A stretch of DNA of 64,000 nucleotides from Streptomyces sp. E2N166 (GCF_003671715.1 NZ_RAIF01000006.1:242285-306284); one strand, 5' to 3'; shown: positions 9,905 to 17,696, counted from the first letter of the stretch. A program made the numbers and translations. The notes: generated by a model not told the origin, from the sequence alone.

Positions 9905-10195
9905 CGCCGCGCTCACGGGGTACCGGCGGGCGCTGTCCGGGCTCAGTGCGGCCCGGGCCGGCAGTTCCTCGGCAAGGAGCCGGCCGTTCTCGGCGAACGG
10001 CGTCGGGTTCGACGTCCGTACGAAGACCGCAACGCCAAGGAGGACGCCTCGGGTGTGGATCGGGAGGATCAGCAGCGAGTGCACGCCGTACTCGCGGATC
10101 TTCGCGGCCCGCGCCGGGTCCTTGGCCGGCCAGGTGTCATGCGAGGTGGCGAGCTGGGGATCCAGCAGGGGACGGCCCGTGTACGTCCCCGCCGG
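9905..10195 (-). pseudogene. Relic of a GAF-domain (SpoIIE phosphatase-like) gene
   Basis: The minus-strand frame reads YTGRPLLDPQLATSHDTW, then HSLLILPIHTRGVLLGVAV, then LLAEELPARAALSPDSARRY. This is the second half of the GAF domain found in Streptomyces PP2C phosphatases, where the phosphatase domain normally follows directly after the ARRY sequence. Here it runs into non-coding sequence (PVSAAPRPLG...). Both the N-terminus and the phosphatase part are gone. It lies directly upstream of the HATPase-PAS-GAF-PP2C gene, and could be a broken neighbour or a partial duplicate of such a gene. Confidence 0.55.
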
Positions 10196-10204
10196 CGCTG
10201 GAGG

Positions 10205-10369
10205 ATGTCCCTGGTGACGATCATCGCCGTGTACCCCTGTGCCCTGGTCTACGACGGGCTTTTCGCCGAGTACTTCCGTACGTGGCCGCCGGCGGCGCGC
10301 ACGATGGTCTTCTCCCTCGTGCCGGCACCGTTGCTCACCTATGCCCCGGGGACGCTCTCCAGCCGGTAG
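10205..10369 (+). pseudogene. Relic of a membrane-anchored antibiotic-biosynthesis-monooxygenase-type protein
   Basis: The short plus-strand frame from ATG 10205 encodes two hydrophobic stretches separated by a short polar turn (MSLVTIIAVYPCALVYDG, then AARTMVFSLVPAPLLTYA). This resembles the C-terminal membrane hairpin of ABM-superfamily membrane proteins, which usually reads RWKM-x-x-x-T-W-x-x-IYP ... LPLPLRTLV ... PLMTY. The catalytic ABM domain that should come first is absent: the sequence just upstream is the GAF relic on the other strand. The two relics therefore meet at a junction near 10195-10205. Confidence 0.38.
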
Positions 10370-11235
10370 GCGTCCTCGTGGGCGACCACGCGGCCGGCGG
10401 TGGGCGGTGCGAAGTGGGTGCCGAGGAGAAGGGTGTCCGTGCCGACGAGGGAGCCGAGCAGCTTGCGGCGGGTGGCCTCGGACTGCCGTGGGTCGATGTC
10501 GACGCAGGCGCCGATGGCGGGGTGGGCGAGCTGGACGGGGTGGTGCACGCAGTCGCCGGAGATCAGCGCCGTCTCCCCCTGACTGGTCAGTTCCACGGCG
10601 ACGTGGCCGGGAGTGTGGCCGGGTGTCGGGATCAACCGCAGGCCGGGGGCGATCTCGGCTCCCTCGTGCGGGACGTCGACCGTGCTCAGCAGACCCGCCT
10701 GTTCGACCGGGATGACGGAGTCGCGGAACATCTGTTCGCGTGCCTCGTCCATGTCGTACGTGGCCCAGAACTCCCGCTCGGCGCTGGAGGTGAGGTAGCG
10801 GGCGTTGGGGAAGGTGGGGATCCATTCGCCGTTCACCTGCCGGGTGTTCCAGCCGACGTGATCGGCGTGCAGGTGAGTGAGGATCACCAGGTCGACGGAG
10901 TCCGGGGGGAAACCGGCGGCGGTGAGGCGCTCCAGGAAGTCGGTCCGCAGGTTGTGCCAGGCCGGGTTGGCCCGCTCCTTGCCGTTGCCGACGCCGGTGT
11001 CGACGAGAACGCGAAGCCCGTTCACGACGAACGCGAAGCTGTGGCTGTCGATGTGCAGAATTCCGTCCTGGCCGGCGAAGTGGGGGTGCAGCCAGTCCTG
11101 GGCGGCCACCACGTCAGGGGTGGCGTCGGGCAGCAGCCAGGGCCCGGTCGTGGACGGCAGGGCGACTTCGTCGATCCGGTGGACGGTGACGCCGCCCACG
11201 GTCCAGGAGGGGGTGACGGCGGGGGAAGCGTGCAT
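10339..11235 (-). CDS. Metallo-beta-lactamase-fold hydrolase
   Basis: A 298-residue MBL-fold enzyme. The signature HLHADHVGW (HxHxDH) is near residue 120, a later histidine sits in PGHTPGHVAVEL, an aspartate in ISGDCVHHP and a final histidine in GTHFAPP, so the dinuclear metal site looks complete. The family includes lactonases and other ester or amide hydrolases; the substrate is unknown. The start ATG 11235 has AAGGAAA upstream. It follows the MFS exporter gene by 49 nt on the same strand, so the two are probably co-transcribed and share the TetR-type operator region at 12599-12665. A detoxification or degradation role together with the neighbouring amidase is plausible but inferred. Confidence 0.85.
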   Translation of the reverse strand: MHASPAVTPSWTVGGVTVHRIDEVALPSTTGPWLLPDATPDVVAAQDWLHPHFAGQDGILHIDSHSFAFVVNGLRVLVDTGVGNGKERANPAWHNLRTDFLERLTAAGFPPDSVDLVILTHLHADHVGWNTRQVNGEWIPTFPNARYLTSSAEREFWATYDMDEAREQMFRDSVIPVEQAGLLSTVDVPHEGAEIAPGLRLIPTPGHTPGHVAVELTSQGETALISGDCVHHPVQLAHPAIGACVDIDPRQSEATRRKLLGSLVGTDTLLLGTHFAPPTAGRVVAHEDAYRLESVPGA

Positions 11236-11284
11236 GGTGTTTCGTTTCCTTCGTTCTCGTCAGCGGAAGCGGTCGGGTTCTGTC

Positions 11285-12583
11285 TCAGTGGGAACGGTCG
11301 GCTTGGGGGCGGGCCGCCCCGCGTCGTGACGCGGTGAGCGCCGCCAGGGCCGCCAGGGCGAGGAGAGCTGCGGTGATGACGTAGGCGTGTGCGGTGGTCC
11401 CCAGCCCGTAGTGCTGGGTGGCGGCGCCCGCGGCGACGGCGGGCAGGCTCATGGAGAGATAGCTGAGGATGTAGTAGGCGGCCAGTGTCGCGGCGCGGTC
11501 CCGCTCGTCGAGCGAGGCGAGGAGCATGCGCAGCGCCCCCTGGGAAACGGCGCCGAAGGCGATGCCTGCCAGCACCGCGCCGCCGTAGACGGCGGGCAGC
11601 CCTGCGCCGTGCAGACCGCTCAGGGTCAGGGCCGCGGCGGGGAGGACGGACAGGCAGCCGCCGATCGCCGTGGCACGGGGCGGCCTGCGCCGCAGCGCCC
11701 ATACGGTGAGCGCGGCGGTGGCGGTGAGGGTGAAGAAGACCATGCCGCGGGCTGCTTGCGGGGCGCCGGGGGCCACCAGGCGTACGAGAGCCGGGCCGAG
11801 GGAGGAGTAGAAGCCGCCCAGCGCCCAGACGGTGCCGACAGCGGTGCCCGCGGCCAGCAGGGTGCGCCGGGCCGGGGGCGGGACGCTGACCCGCGGGCGC
11901 AGCGACCGCAGCGCTCCCGCGTGAGGGTCGGCGGTCTCCGTGCTGAAGGTGACCGCGATCGCCTGGGCGAGGAACAACGCCGCCGGCAGAACGTAGACGG
12001 TGACGGTGGGGGCGGGGGCGAAACGGACGAGCAGGATGGAGACGAGCACGCCGGTGGCCATGCCGGCAACCGGGGTGACGCTGTTGGCCAGGGCGGACCG
12101 GCCTGGGCGCCGGGGGTTTTCCAGGTCGAGGAGCGCCGCGCCCGCGGCACTGGTGGCCGCGCCGGTGGCCGCTCCTTGCAGGACCCGGGCGATGGTCAGA
12201 GAGCCCGCACCGTCCGCTGAGGCCAGGAGGGCCATGGAGGCGGCCGCCATGAGCAGGGCGCCTGCCAGGACGGGGCGTCGCCCCAGGTGGTCGGAGAGCG
12301 CTCCGGTGGTGAGCAGGGCCAGCAACAGGGCCAGGGCGTACGCGCTGAAGACCACGGTGACGGCGAGCGCGGAGAGGCCCCACTGGTCCTGGTAGAGAGG
12401 GTAGAGCGGGGTCGGCGCACTGGACGCGGCCAGGAGGGCCGCGAGTATCGACACGTCGAGGGCGAAAGAGGCCGTGCGCCTCTTCCTCCGGGTGCGGGCG
12501 TCCTGGTCAGCGACGTGCGCGAGTGCGTCGGAGCTCGCGGGTGCGTCGGCCACCGCTTGAACGTCGGAGATGACGCCGGACAT
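11285..12583 (-). CDS. MFS drug/metabolite exporter
   Basis: Twelve-helix major facilitator of 432 residues, inner membrane. The loop 2-3 motif appears as GALSDHLGRRPVLAG, and the region RVLQGAATGAATSAAGAALL corresponds to helix 5 of exporters. The N-terminal cytoplasmic tail is rich in charged residues (RTRRKRRTAS). ATG 12583 is chosen because GGAAGGAG lies just upstream; a further ATG at 12610 would leave an unlikely tail that overlaps the operator. The promoter region is shared with the divergent AtzG-amidase pair and contains two copies of a 19-bp palindrome and one long inverted repeat, so control by the TetR protein at 14468 is likely. Confidence 0.86.
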   Translation of the reverse strand: MSGVISDVQAVADAPASSDALAHVADQDARTRRKRRTASFALDVSILAALLAASSAPTPLYPLYQDQWGLSALAVTVVFSAYALALLLALLTTGALSDHLGRRPVLAGALLMAAASMALLASADGAGSLTIARVLQGAATGAATSAAGAALLDLENPRRPGRSALANSVTPVAGMATGVLVSILLVRFAPAPTVTVYVLPAALFLAQAIAVTFSTETADPHAGALRSLRPRVSVPPPARRTLLAAGTAVGTVWALGGFYSSLGPALVRLVAPGAPQAARGMVFFTLTATAALTVWALRRRPPRATAIGGCLSVLPAAALTLSGLHGAGLPAVYGGAVLAGIAFGAVSQGALRMLLASLDERDRAATLAAYYILSYLSMSLPAVAAGAATQHYGLGTTAHAYVITAALLALAALAALTASRRGAARPQADRSH

Positions 12584-12598
12584 GGAACTCCTTCCGTA

Positions 12599-12617
12599 AA
12601 AGCAACGCATTTGCTTT
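12599..12617. promoter_or_regulatory. TetR operator copy 1 (AAAGCAA-N5-TTGCTTT)
   Basis: A perfect 7-5-7 palindrome AAAGCAA-cgcat-TTGCTTT just upstream of the MFS start. The same pattern recurs at 12647-12665 and, with one mismatch in each arm, at 14438-14456 in front of the TetR gene. Sharing of the motif between the exporter/amidase divergon and the regulator's own promoter is the main evidence for its function. Confidence 0.7.
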
Positions 12618-12654
12618 AACTCGACCGTAGGCCCTACGGTCGAGTTAAAGCAAA
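12610..12654. repeat. Perfect 22-bp inverted repeat, 1-nt spacer
   Basis: The arms at 12610-12631 and 12633-12654 are exact reverse complements around a single C. The outer ends of the arms are the TTGCTTT and AAAGCAA half-sites of the two flanking operators, so the whole segment 12599-12665 is a nested symmetrical array. It may form a hairpin in RNA or simply be a high-order operator for cooperative binding of TetR dimers. Confidence 0.75.
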
Positions 12655-12665
12655 CTGTTAGCTTT
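12647..12665. promoter_or_regulatory. TetR operator copy 2 (AAAGCAA-N5-TAGCTTT)
   Basis: AAAGCAA-actgt-TAGCTTT, one mismatch from a perfect palindrome, with the same 5-nt spacer as copy 1. It is on the side of the AtzG-amidase genes, about 47 nt before the GTG start at 12712. Confidence 0.65.
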
Positions 12666-12711
12666 TGCCGTGGGGTGCTCGGCTGCCGTGCCCCCTGATC
12701 AGGAGAAACCT

Positions 12712-12921
12712 GTGACCTCCGTCGACCTCACGCCGCCCGAGGCCGCCCGCTGGGCCGCCCGTGCCGGACTTCCGCTGCCCGATGACCGCCACGCCGCTGT
12801 CGCCGCCACCGCCAACCACATCCACTCCGTCGTCGCGGTCCTGCGTGAGCTGGACTTCGGGGACGCCCCGCCCGCCGGCGCCTACCGCGCCGGAAAGGAG
12901 AAGCACGATGCAGCCGTATGA
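12712..12921 (+). CDS. AtzG/DUF4089-like small amidase-associated subunit
   Basis: Small protein of 69 residues that precedes an amidase and overlaps it by 14 nt. It resembles the AtzG-like/DUF4089 family, small GatC-like helical proteins that wrap around an amidase-signature partner; the PDDRHAAVAATANHIHSVVAVL region is the typical pair of helices. The start GTG 12712 is supported by AGGAG 6 nt upstream. Overlap with the next gene suggests translational coupling and a stable complex. It has no catalytic residues of its own. Confidence 0.7.
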   Translation: MTSVDLTPPEAARWAARAGLPLPDDRHAAVAATANHIHSVVAVLRELDFGDAPPAGAYRAGKEKHDAAV

Positions 12922-14299
12922 GCTGACCCTCGCCGACGCCGCGCAGCAGATCCGAGCCCGCCGGCTCTCCCCCGTCGAGCTGGTGGACTCGGTCCTCGAC
13001 CGCATCGACCAGGTGGACCCGCACGTCGAGGCGTACGTCGCGGTCACCGCCGAACAGGCCCGCGGCGCGGCGCGGGAGGCCGAGCAGGAAGCGGCCCGCG
13101 GCGTGTTCCGGGGACCGCTGCACGGTGTCCCGGCCGGGCTCAAGGACCTCATCGACGTCGCCGGTTCGCCCACCAGCGCCAGTTCCCGGGTCCGGGCCGG
13201 CCACCGCGCCGCCGCCGACAGCACGGTCGCCGCCCGGCTGCGGGCCGCAGGCTCCGTCCTGGTCGGCAAGACCCACACCCACGAGTTCGCCTACGGCCTG
13301 ACCACCCCGCAGACCGGCAACGCCTGGGACCGCGGCCGGGTCGCGGGAGGCTCCAGCGGCGGATCCGCCGTCGCGGTGGCGGCCGGGGCGGCGACCTTCG
13401 CCCTCGGCACCGACACCGGCGGGTCGATCCGGGTTCCCGCCGCGCTGAACGGAGTCGTCGGCTTCAAGCCGACCTACGGGCTGGTGCCGCGCCACGGCGT
13501 CACGTCGCTGTCCTGGTCGCTGGACCACGTCGGCCCGGTCACCCGCACCGTCGAGGACGCGGCCCTGGTCCTGACCGTCCTCGCCGGGCACGACCCGCGT
13601 GACCCCGCGTCGCTGGACGCCCCCGCCGTCGATCACCGGCCGGAACGGGAGCCCGACCTGACGGGCGTGCGCGTCGGGGTACCGCGCAATTACTACTTCG
13701 ACCACGTCGACGCCGAGGTGGAGAGCGCCGTCCGCCGGGGCATCGCACAGCTGGAGACGCTCGGCGCCCGTCTCATCGAGATCGACATCCCGATGACCCG
13801 GTACATCCAGGCCACCCAGTGGGGACTGATGGTGCCGGAGGCCACCGCCTATCACCAGGGCACGTTGCGTACGGTCCCCGAGCTGTACCAGACGGACGTC
13901 CGCATCCTTTTGGAGGCCGGTGAGCTGATGGGCGCGGGCGACTATCTGCGTGCCCAGCGCTCTCGGACGCTCATGCGGGAGGAATGGGCCCGCGTTCTGG
14001 AGAAGGTCGACGTGATCGCCGCCCCGGCGGTCCCGATGACCGCGGTGAAGGCCGGTCAGGAGAGCGTCACCTGGTCCGACGGCTCGACCGAGGCGGTCTC
14101 CGACGCCTACGTGCGTCTGTCCTCCCCGGCCAACATCACCGGAGTGCCCGCTCTGTCCGTCCCGGTGGGCAACGACACGGCGGGCATGCCGATCGGCATG
14201 CAGCTGCTCGGACGGCCCTTCGGCGAGCGGCAGTTGCTGCGGGTGGGCCACGCCTACGAGCGGACGCAGTCCGCCCGATCGCTCGCGCCGGCCGGCTGA
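12908..14299 (+). CDS. Amidase-signature family hydrolase
   Basis: Amidase of 463 residues. The Ser-cisSer-Lys triad is visible: lysine in GLKDLID (about residue 79), the glycine/serine-rich loop GGSSGGSAVAVAAG (about 147-160) and the nucleophile region GTDTGGSIRVPAALNG (about 167-182). Such enzymes split amides to acids and ammonia; with an AtzG-type partner the closest known systems act on small amides such as those formed in s-triazine or oxamate-type breakdown, but the substrate here is not known. ATG 12908 has AAAGGAG upstream and overlaps the stop of the small subunit. The gene is presumably controlled by the palindromic array at 12599-12665. Confidence 0.87.
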   Translation: MQPYELTLADAAQQIRARRLSPVELVDSVLDRIDQVDPHVEAYVAVTAEQARGAAREAEQEAARGVFRGPLHGVPAGLKDLIDVAGSPTSASSRVRAGHRAAADSTVAARLRAAGSVLVGKTHTHEFAYGLTTPQTGNAWDRGRVAGGSSGGSAVAVAAGAATFALGTDTGGSIRVPAALNGVVGFKPTYGLVPRHGVTSLSWSLDHVGPVTRTVEDAALVLTVLAGHDPRDPASLDAPAVDHRPEREPDLTGVRVGVPRNYYFDHVDAEVESAVRRGIAQLETLGARLIEIDIPMTRYIQATQWGLMVPEATAYHQGTLRTVPELYQTDVRILLEAGELMGAGDYLRAQRSRTLMREEWARVLEKVDVIAAPAVPMTAVKAGQESVTWSDGSTEAVSDAYVRLSSPANITGVPALSVPVGNDTAGMPIGMQLLGRPFGERQLLRVGHAYERTQSARSLAPAG

Positions 14300-14308
14300 G
14301 ACGGCGTG

Positions 14309-14370
14309 CGGGCCGGACGGCTTCGGCCCGGCCCATATGCCGTTCGGCTCCGGTCCGGGTCAGGACCGGA
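14309..14370 (+). terminator. Two stem-loops after the amidase gene
   Basis: Two GC-rich perfect hairpins lie in tandem: CGGGCCG at 14309-14315 with CGGCCCG at 14324-14330, and TCCGGTCC at 14349-14356 with GGACCGGA at 14363-14370. There is no T-run, as is usual for Streptomyces terminators. Confidence 0.5.
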
Positions 14371-14437
14371 TGCCGGCGGCGAGGAGGGCGGCGAGAGGGC
14401 ACCCTGACGCGGCCGTCGAGCCAGCACGCTCCCCCTA

Positions 14438-14456
14438 AACGCAATAGCTGTGCTTT
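14438..14456. promoter_or_regulatory. TetR operator copy 3 (AACGCAA-N5-GTGCTTT)
   Basis: AACGCAA-tagct-GTGCTTT ends 12 nt before the tetR start codon. Each arm has one change from AAAGCAA/TTGCTTT and the spacer is again 5 nt. Its place between promoter and ribosome binding site fits autorepression. Confidence 0.65.
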
Positions 14457-14467
14457 AAGGTGGAGGC

Positions 14468-15046
14468 ATGAGTCGTAAGCCGATGGTGCGCCCCGGCGGG
14501 CGCAGTGCACGGGTCCAGGCTTCGGTGCACACCGCTGTCCGCGAGATCCTTTCGGAGCGGGGCCGCGACGGGGTGACCGTGCCGCTGGTCGCCCAGCGCG
14601 CCGGAGTCACTCCCTCGACGATCTACCGCCGCTGGGGCGACCTCCAGGAACTGCTGTCGGACGTCGCGGTGGAGCGCCTGCGGCCCGACACCGCGCCGGA
14701 GGACCACGGCGACCTGCTGTCCGACCTGACGGCCTGGGCCGAACAGTTCCTCGACGAGATGTCATCCCCCTCCGGCCGCGCCTACGTCCGTGACGCTCTG
14801 CTCGGCGACCCGGACGGCACCAACGCCGGTCAGTGCTCGGCCTACGCGGCCGAACAGGTCGACGTCATACGCGCCCGCGCGATCGGTCGCGAGGAGAACG
14901 CTCCCGACGTCGAGACGACGATGGACCGCGTGGTCGCTCCCATGATGTACCGCATCCTCTTCCGCCCGGACGGACTCGACGCCGCGTACGCCCGTCGGCT
15001 CGTGACCGAGCTCCTCGACGCGGGTGAGGAACACCCCCTCCCGTGA
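14468..15046 (+). CDS. TetR-family transcriptional repressor
   Basis: TetR regulator of 192 residues. The helix-turn-helix lies in the first 60 residues (TVPLVAQRAGVTPSTIYRRW) and the rest is the ligand-binding domain with a TetR_C-like segment (LTAWAEQFLDEM...). GTGGAGG lies just before ATG 14468. A 19-bp palindrome directly upstream is shared with the divergent MFS/MBL and AtzG-amidase promoters, so it most likely represses all three transcription units and itself until an inducer, perhaps the amide substrate, is bound. Confidence 0.87.
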   Translation: MSRKPMVRPGGRSARVQASVHTAVREILSERGRDGVTVPLVAQRAGVTPSTIYRRWGDLQELLSDVAVERLRPDTAPEDHGDLLSDLTAWAEQFLDEMSSPSGRAYVRDALLGDPDGTNAGQCSAYAAEQVDVIRARAIGREENAPDVETTMDRVVAPMMYRILFRPDGLDAAYARRLVTELLDAGEEHPLP

Positions 15047-15179
15047 TCCGGACCTCGCGGCCCGCGCAGGGGGATCGCCCGGATTCACCGTTTGCCCATG
15101 CCCGCGGGCTGTCGCGGCTCGGGCGAGGCGAGGACCTTCGGCTTGTGGCGTGGTCCGGGGGGATTACCACCGGCCCGGT

Positions 15180-15440
15180 CTGTACACGGCGTCGCGGCGG
15201 CCACGACCTTCTTGCCGAGACTGGTGAGCCGCATGGGGTGTTTGTCTCCGCCGGGGGCCGGGCCAGGAACTCGCCGCCCAGGTCCTGTTCCAGCTTGCGG
15301 ATCTCCAGGGTCACCGCGGCGTCAGCCGTGCCCGCCGACGGGGCCCACCGCGCGGGGTGTGTCCGGCGACCGACGAGGAGGCCCCACGCCGGGTCTGCCG
15401 ACGAGATGAACTCGGCGCTGGAGGACGCCCTGAAGGCCTC
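15180..15440 (-). pseudogene. Relic of a LysR-like/winged-helix regulator
   Basis: Minus-strand peptide pieces read WGLLVGRRTHPARWAPS, AAVTLEIRKLEQDLGGEFLA and, in a second frame, HPMRLTSLGKKVVAA. Together these match the helix-turn-helix and following segment of LysR-like regulators (xAVTLQIRRLEHDLGGELLxRA ... MRLTxxGKxV). A frameshift near 15245 separates the two pieces and no effector domain follows. Confidence 0.5.
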
Positions 15441-15522
15441 TCCGCTGCCAGACGGTATGCCCTGGAGGCCGTGGTCACCGAGGCCACCTCGTCCCCCGAT
15501 GTCCACGCAACCCTTCACTCCT

Positions 15523-15658
15523 GGAGACGGCATCCTCGGCGCTGTCCCCTATCCCACCGAGGCGGAGGTGGGCCCCGACTTGATCGACGCGGGCAAGGAG
15601 CCCTTCACCGTCCTCTGCGCCATGCGGGTGTCCGCCACTGGCGACCTCGCCAACTGGG
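15523..15658 (+). pseudogene. Relic of a 3-oxoacid CoA-transferase beta subunit
   Basis: The plus-strand frame reads DGILGAVPYPTEAEVGPDLI, AGKEPFTVL, then AMRVSATGDLANW. In PcaJ/ScoB-type subunits these segments occur in this order (ENGILGxGPYP...DLINAGKExVTxLPGASxF ... GAMQVSxxGDLANW), but about 30 residues between TVL and AMRV are missing here. The fragment is therefore internally deleted, and also lacks both ends. Confidence 0.6.
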
Positions 15659-15659
15659 T

Positions 15660-15941
15660 ATTTCGGCCAAGGTGGTTGCCCTGGCCACCGCCGCCGTAGA
15701 AGAAGATCGATTCGCCGCCGTAGGTGTCCCGCACGGTCTTCAGCCGGGCGGCGATCTCGCCGATCGCGGTGTCCCAGTCGATCTGGGTGAAGGTGCCGTC
15801 CGCCTCCCGGCGCAGCGGAGTCGTCAGCCGGGTGCCGCCGTTTTGGTAGTGGTCCAGACGCAGGGCCTTGTTGCAGGTGTAGCCGGCGGTGGCGACATGC
15901 TCCTTGTCACCGCGGATCTTGGCGAAGCGGAGGCCGTCGGT
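15660..15941 (-). pseudogene. Relic of a molybdopterin oxidoreductase N-terminal region
   Basis: Minus-strand frame with RFAKIRGDKEHVATAGYTC, LRLDHYQNGGTRLTTPLRR, FTQIDWDTAIGEIAARL and YGGESIFFYGGGGQGNHLG. This is the start of a formate dehydrogenase-like molybdopterin oxidoreductase just after its iron-sulfur motif. A stop codon at 15942-15944 cuts the frame before the cysteine motif, and beyond NHLG the sequence switches to the CoA-transferase relic. Roughly 90 of about 700 residues remain. Confidence 0.68.
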
Positions 15942-15945
15942 TCAT

Positions 15946-16335
15946 GCAATAGGGCTGCGAGCAGCCGCTGAACCGCAGCGAGGGCACGGCTTGGCCGAGA
16001 TACGCGCCCGCTTCGACGGTGCTCCTGAGCGCGCTGGCTCAGCTCAACACGCTGAACTGACGGGGAACCCGCCAGGTGTGGCTACCAGAAGCAGCTGGAC
16101 ATGACGCTGGTGGGGCCGTAGCTGATAGCCGGATTCGACGTCGACGTCACCCGTGATACCTCCAGGCGGCCGCGCCATCCCGCGCCCCGGCATCGCGCCC
16201 ACCCCAGCCTCTCCCCCACCGGCGCCGCCCGCCTGCCGGCGCCGCCACACCGACACACGGATGCGGCGGCCCGGTCGACGCGCAGCCGACTGAGCGCACC
16301 GCAGCCTGCCGGCAGCCATTCATTGTCCAGGGACG
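15946..16335. other. Stretch without a recognisable gene
   Basis: About 390 bases follow the molybdopterin relic. Open frames here have no family resemblance and poor codon bias. I see nothing I can name. Confidence 0.5.
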
Positions 16336-16737
16336 CTAGCTGTACAACCAGCTGTCGTAAGGCGCAGTGTCCACAAGTTGGTACAGACCGAGAGCGGCAG
16401 CTACGAGGACAACGAGAAACAGCCCGGAACGCAGGAACACCGGACCCACGATGGTGGCTGAGGCGGCCTGCCCCGTGAGGGTGCGCCAGTCCCGCACACG
16501 TCGGATGTCCCCCGCGCTGGCCCACCAGAAGCCAGCCCCGATCACAAGGAAGATCGCACCGAAGAGGACCAAAGCGCCGACGACGGCCAGGAAATCTCGT
16601 CGGTCGCTGTGGCCGCTGACGCTCAAAGTCGCCACCACGAGCGGCACCACGCCCAGCAGGCCGAAGACCACCCCTCGCCGCGCAACGTCGGCCGGCCGCA
16701 GTCGCGGCAGCATCACGCCGTCTTGGTCCAATGCCAT
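16336..16737 (-). CDS. Small membrane protein, unknown function
   Basis: Predicted 133-residue integral membrane protein with three hydrophobic segments: about residues 17-38 (GVVFGLLGVVPLVVATLSV), 46-70 (FLAVVGALVLFGAIFLVIGAG) and 90-118 (FLRSGLFLVVLVAAALGLYQLV). I do not recognise the family. ATG 16737 begins the part with normal composition; the open frame extends to 16878 but that part is atypical, and no clear ribosome binding site decides. It is alone on its strand between relics and the cold-shock group. Confidence 0.6.
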   Translation of the reverse strand: MALDQDGVMLPRLRPADVARRGVVFGLLGVVPLVVATLSVSGHSDRRDFLAVVGALVLFGAIFLVIGAGFWWASAGDIRRVRDWRTLTGQAASATIVGPVFLRSGLFLVVLVAAALGLYQLVDTAPYDSWLYS

Positions 16738-17265
16738 GGCCAACAGCCTAGCCCGCCCGGCTCGGGCAGCCGCAACGTCCCCCGGCACGGTCCATACCGT
16801 GAAGCGGCGATGCACGGTGGCGGTCGACGTGCCGAACGTCGGCGGCGGATGCCGCCGACCATCGCCCACGACCGGCATCCTGCCGCACGACCATCAAGTC
16901 ACGCGATTCAAGCCTTGATCGGTACGGTCGGCATGGCGGCCTGTTCGATGCCCGCTGGCCGTGGTCAGCGGTATCCCGCCCTGGGCACCATTTTATCTGC
17001 ACCCGCGGATTGAGAATTCCAGGAAACAGACACAAGGTTTCTTACAGTAACGAGCGGAGCGGATTTGTTCCACACGCCCAGAGCGCCACAACGTGCTACT
17101 GTCATAGCCAGTTGCAGTTATGGCTCCCGAATTCCAGTACTTCCTGTCGAAATTTGTGCGAATGGAAGTACTTTTGGCACCGGTTTTTCCGGACGGGGTG
17201 ATCATCGCGGCGACGCGGCATCCGTACAGTACGGGCGCCGACGCACTGCCCCGAAGGAGAAAAAC
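16738..17265. other. Long intergenic region; probable cold-shock 5' leader
   Basis: No coding gene is visible. The part from about 17000 to 17265 is distinctly less GC-rich than its surroundings and precedes the cold-shock gene, which suits a long untranslated leader of the kind known for cold-shock genes. I cannot fix a promoter. Confidence 0.4.
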
Positions 17266-17469
17266 ATGGCCAGTGGCACCGTGAAGTGGTTCAACGCGGA
17301 AAAGGGCTTCGGCTTCATCGAGCAGGACGGCGGCGGCGCCGATGTGTTCGCCCACTACTCGAACATCGCAGCCCAGGGCTTCCGCGAGCTGCTCGAAGGC
17401 CAGAAGGTGAACTTCGACATCGCGCAGGGCCAGAAGGGCCCGACGGCCGAGAACATCGTCCTCGCCTGA
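17266..17469 (+). CDS. Cold-shock domain protein
   Basis: A 67-residue CspA-like RNA chaperone. The RNP1-type motif KGFGFI and RNP2-type motif DVFAHY are both intact within a single cold-shock domain that fills the protein. ATG 17266 has AAGGAGA upstream. A strong terminator follows at 17500-17548. The next gene is a DEAD-box helicase, the usual functional partner for unwinding cold-stabilised RNA; the cluster order continues with a CBS protein and an SCO5918-like gene. Confidence 0.95.
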   Translation: MASGTVKWFNAEKGFGFIEQDGGGADVFAHYSNIAAQGFRELLEGQKVNFDIAQGQKGPTAENIVLA

Positions 17470-17499
17470 CGCCGGCGCGCCCGTCGGCGCGCACTTCGT

Positions 17500-17548
17500 A
17501 GCTGGGGCCCGCATCCTTCGGGGTGCGGGCCCCAGCTGCATGCTTTTT
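17500..17548 (+). terminator. Rho-independent terminator after the cold-shock gene
   Basis: Inverted repeat AGCTGGGGCCCGCA (17500-17513) and TGCGGGCCCCAGCT (17524-17537) with a TTCGGG-containing loop, followed by five Ts at 17544-17548. Confidence 0.85.
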
Positions 17549-17696
17549 CGTAGCCCCTTTTCACCTGTTGCATGACCGCGGGGAATCCGCGAGCCAAACG
17601 CGCGGGTTCCCGTTCACTGGGCCCATTCTTGCAATTCTCGATGCGTTCGCTGCTGCGGGAATTCCTTGATATGTGCCGCATCGAGGAAGGTTCCGC

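Noticed and set aside
8359-11337. A 992-codon open frame on the plus strand opposite the HATPase-PP2C and MBL genes
   Set aside because: It is antisense to genes with clear domains, has arginine/glycine-rich composition without motifs, and arises from high GC3 on the other strand.
16044-16319. A 91-codon minus-strand frame ahead of the small membrane protein
   Set aside because: Arginine- and glycine-rich with no motif, no ribosome binding site and poor codon bias.
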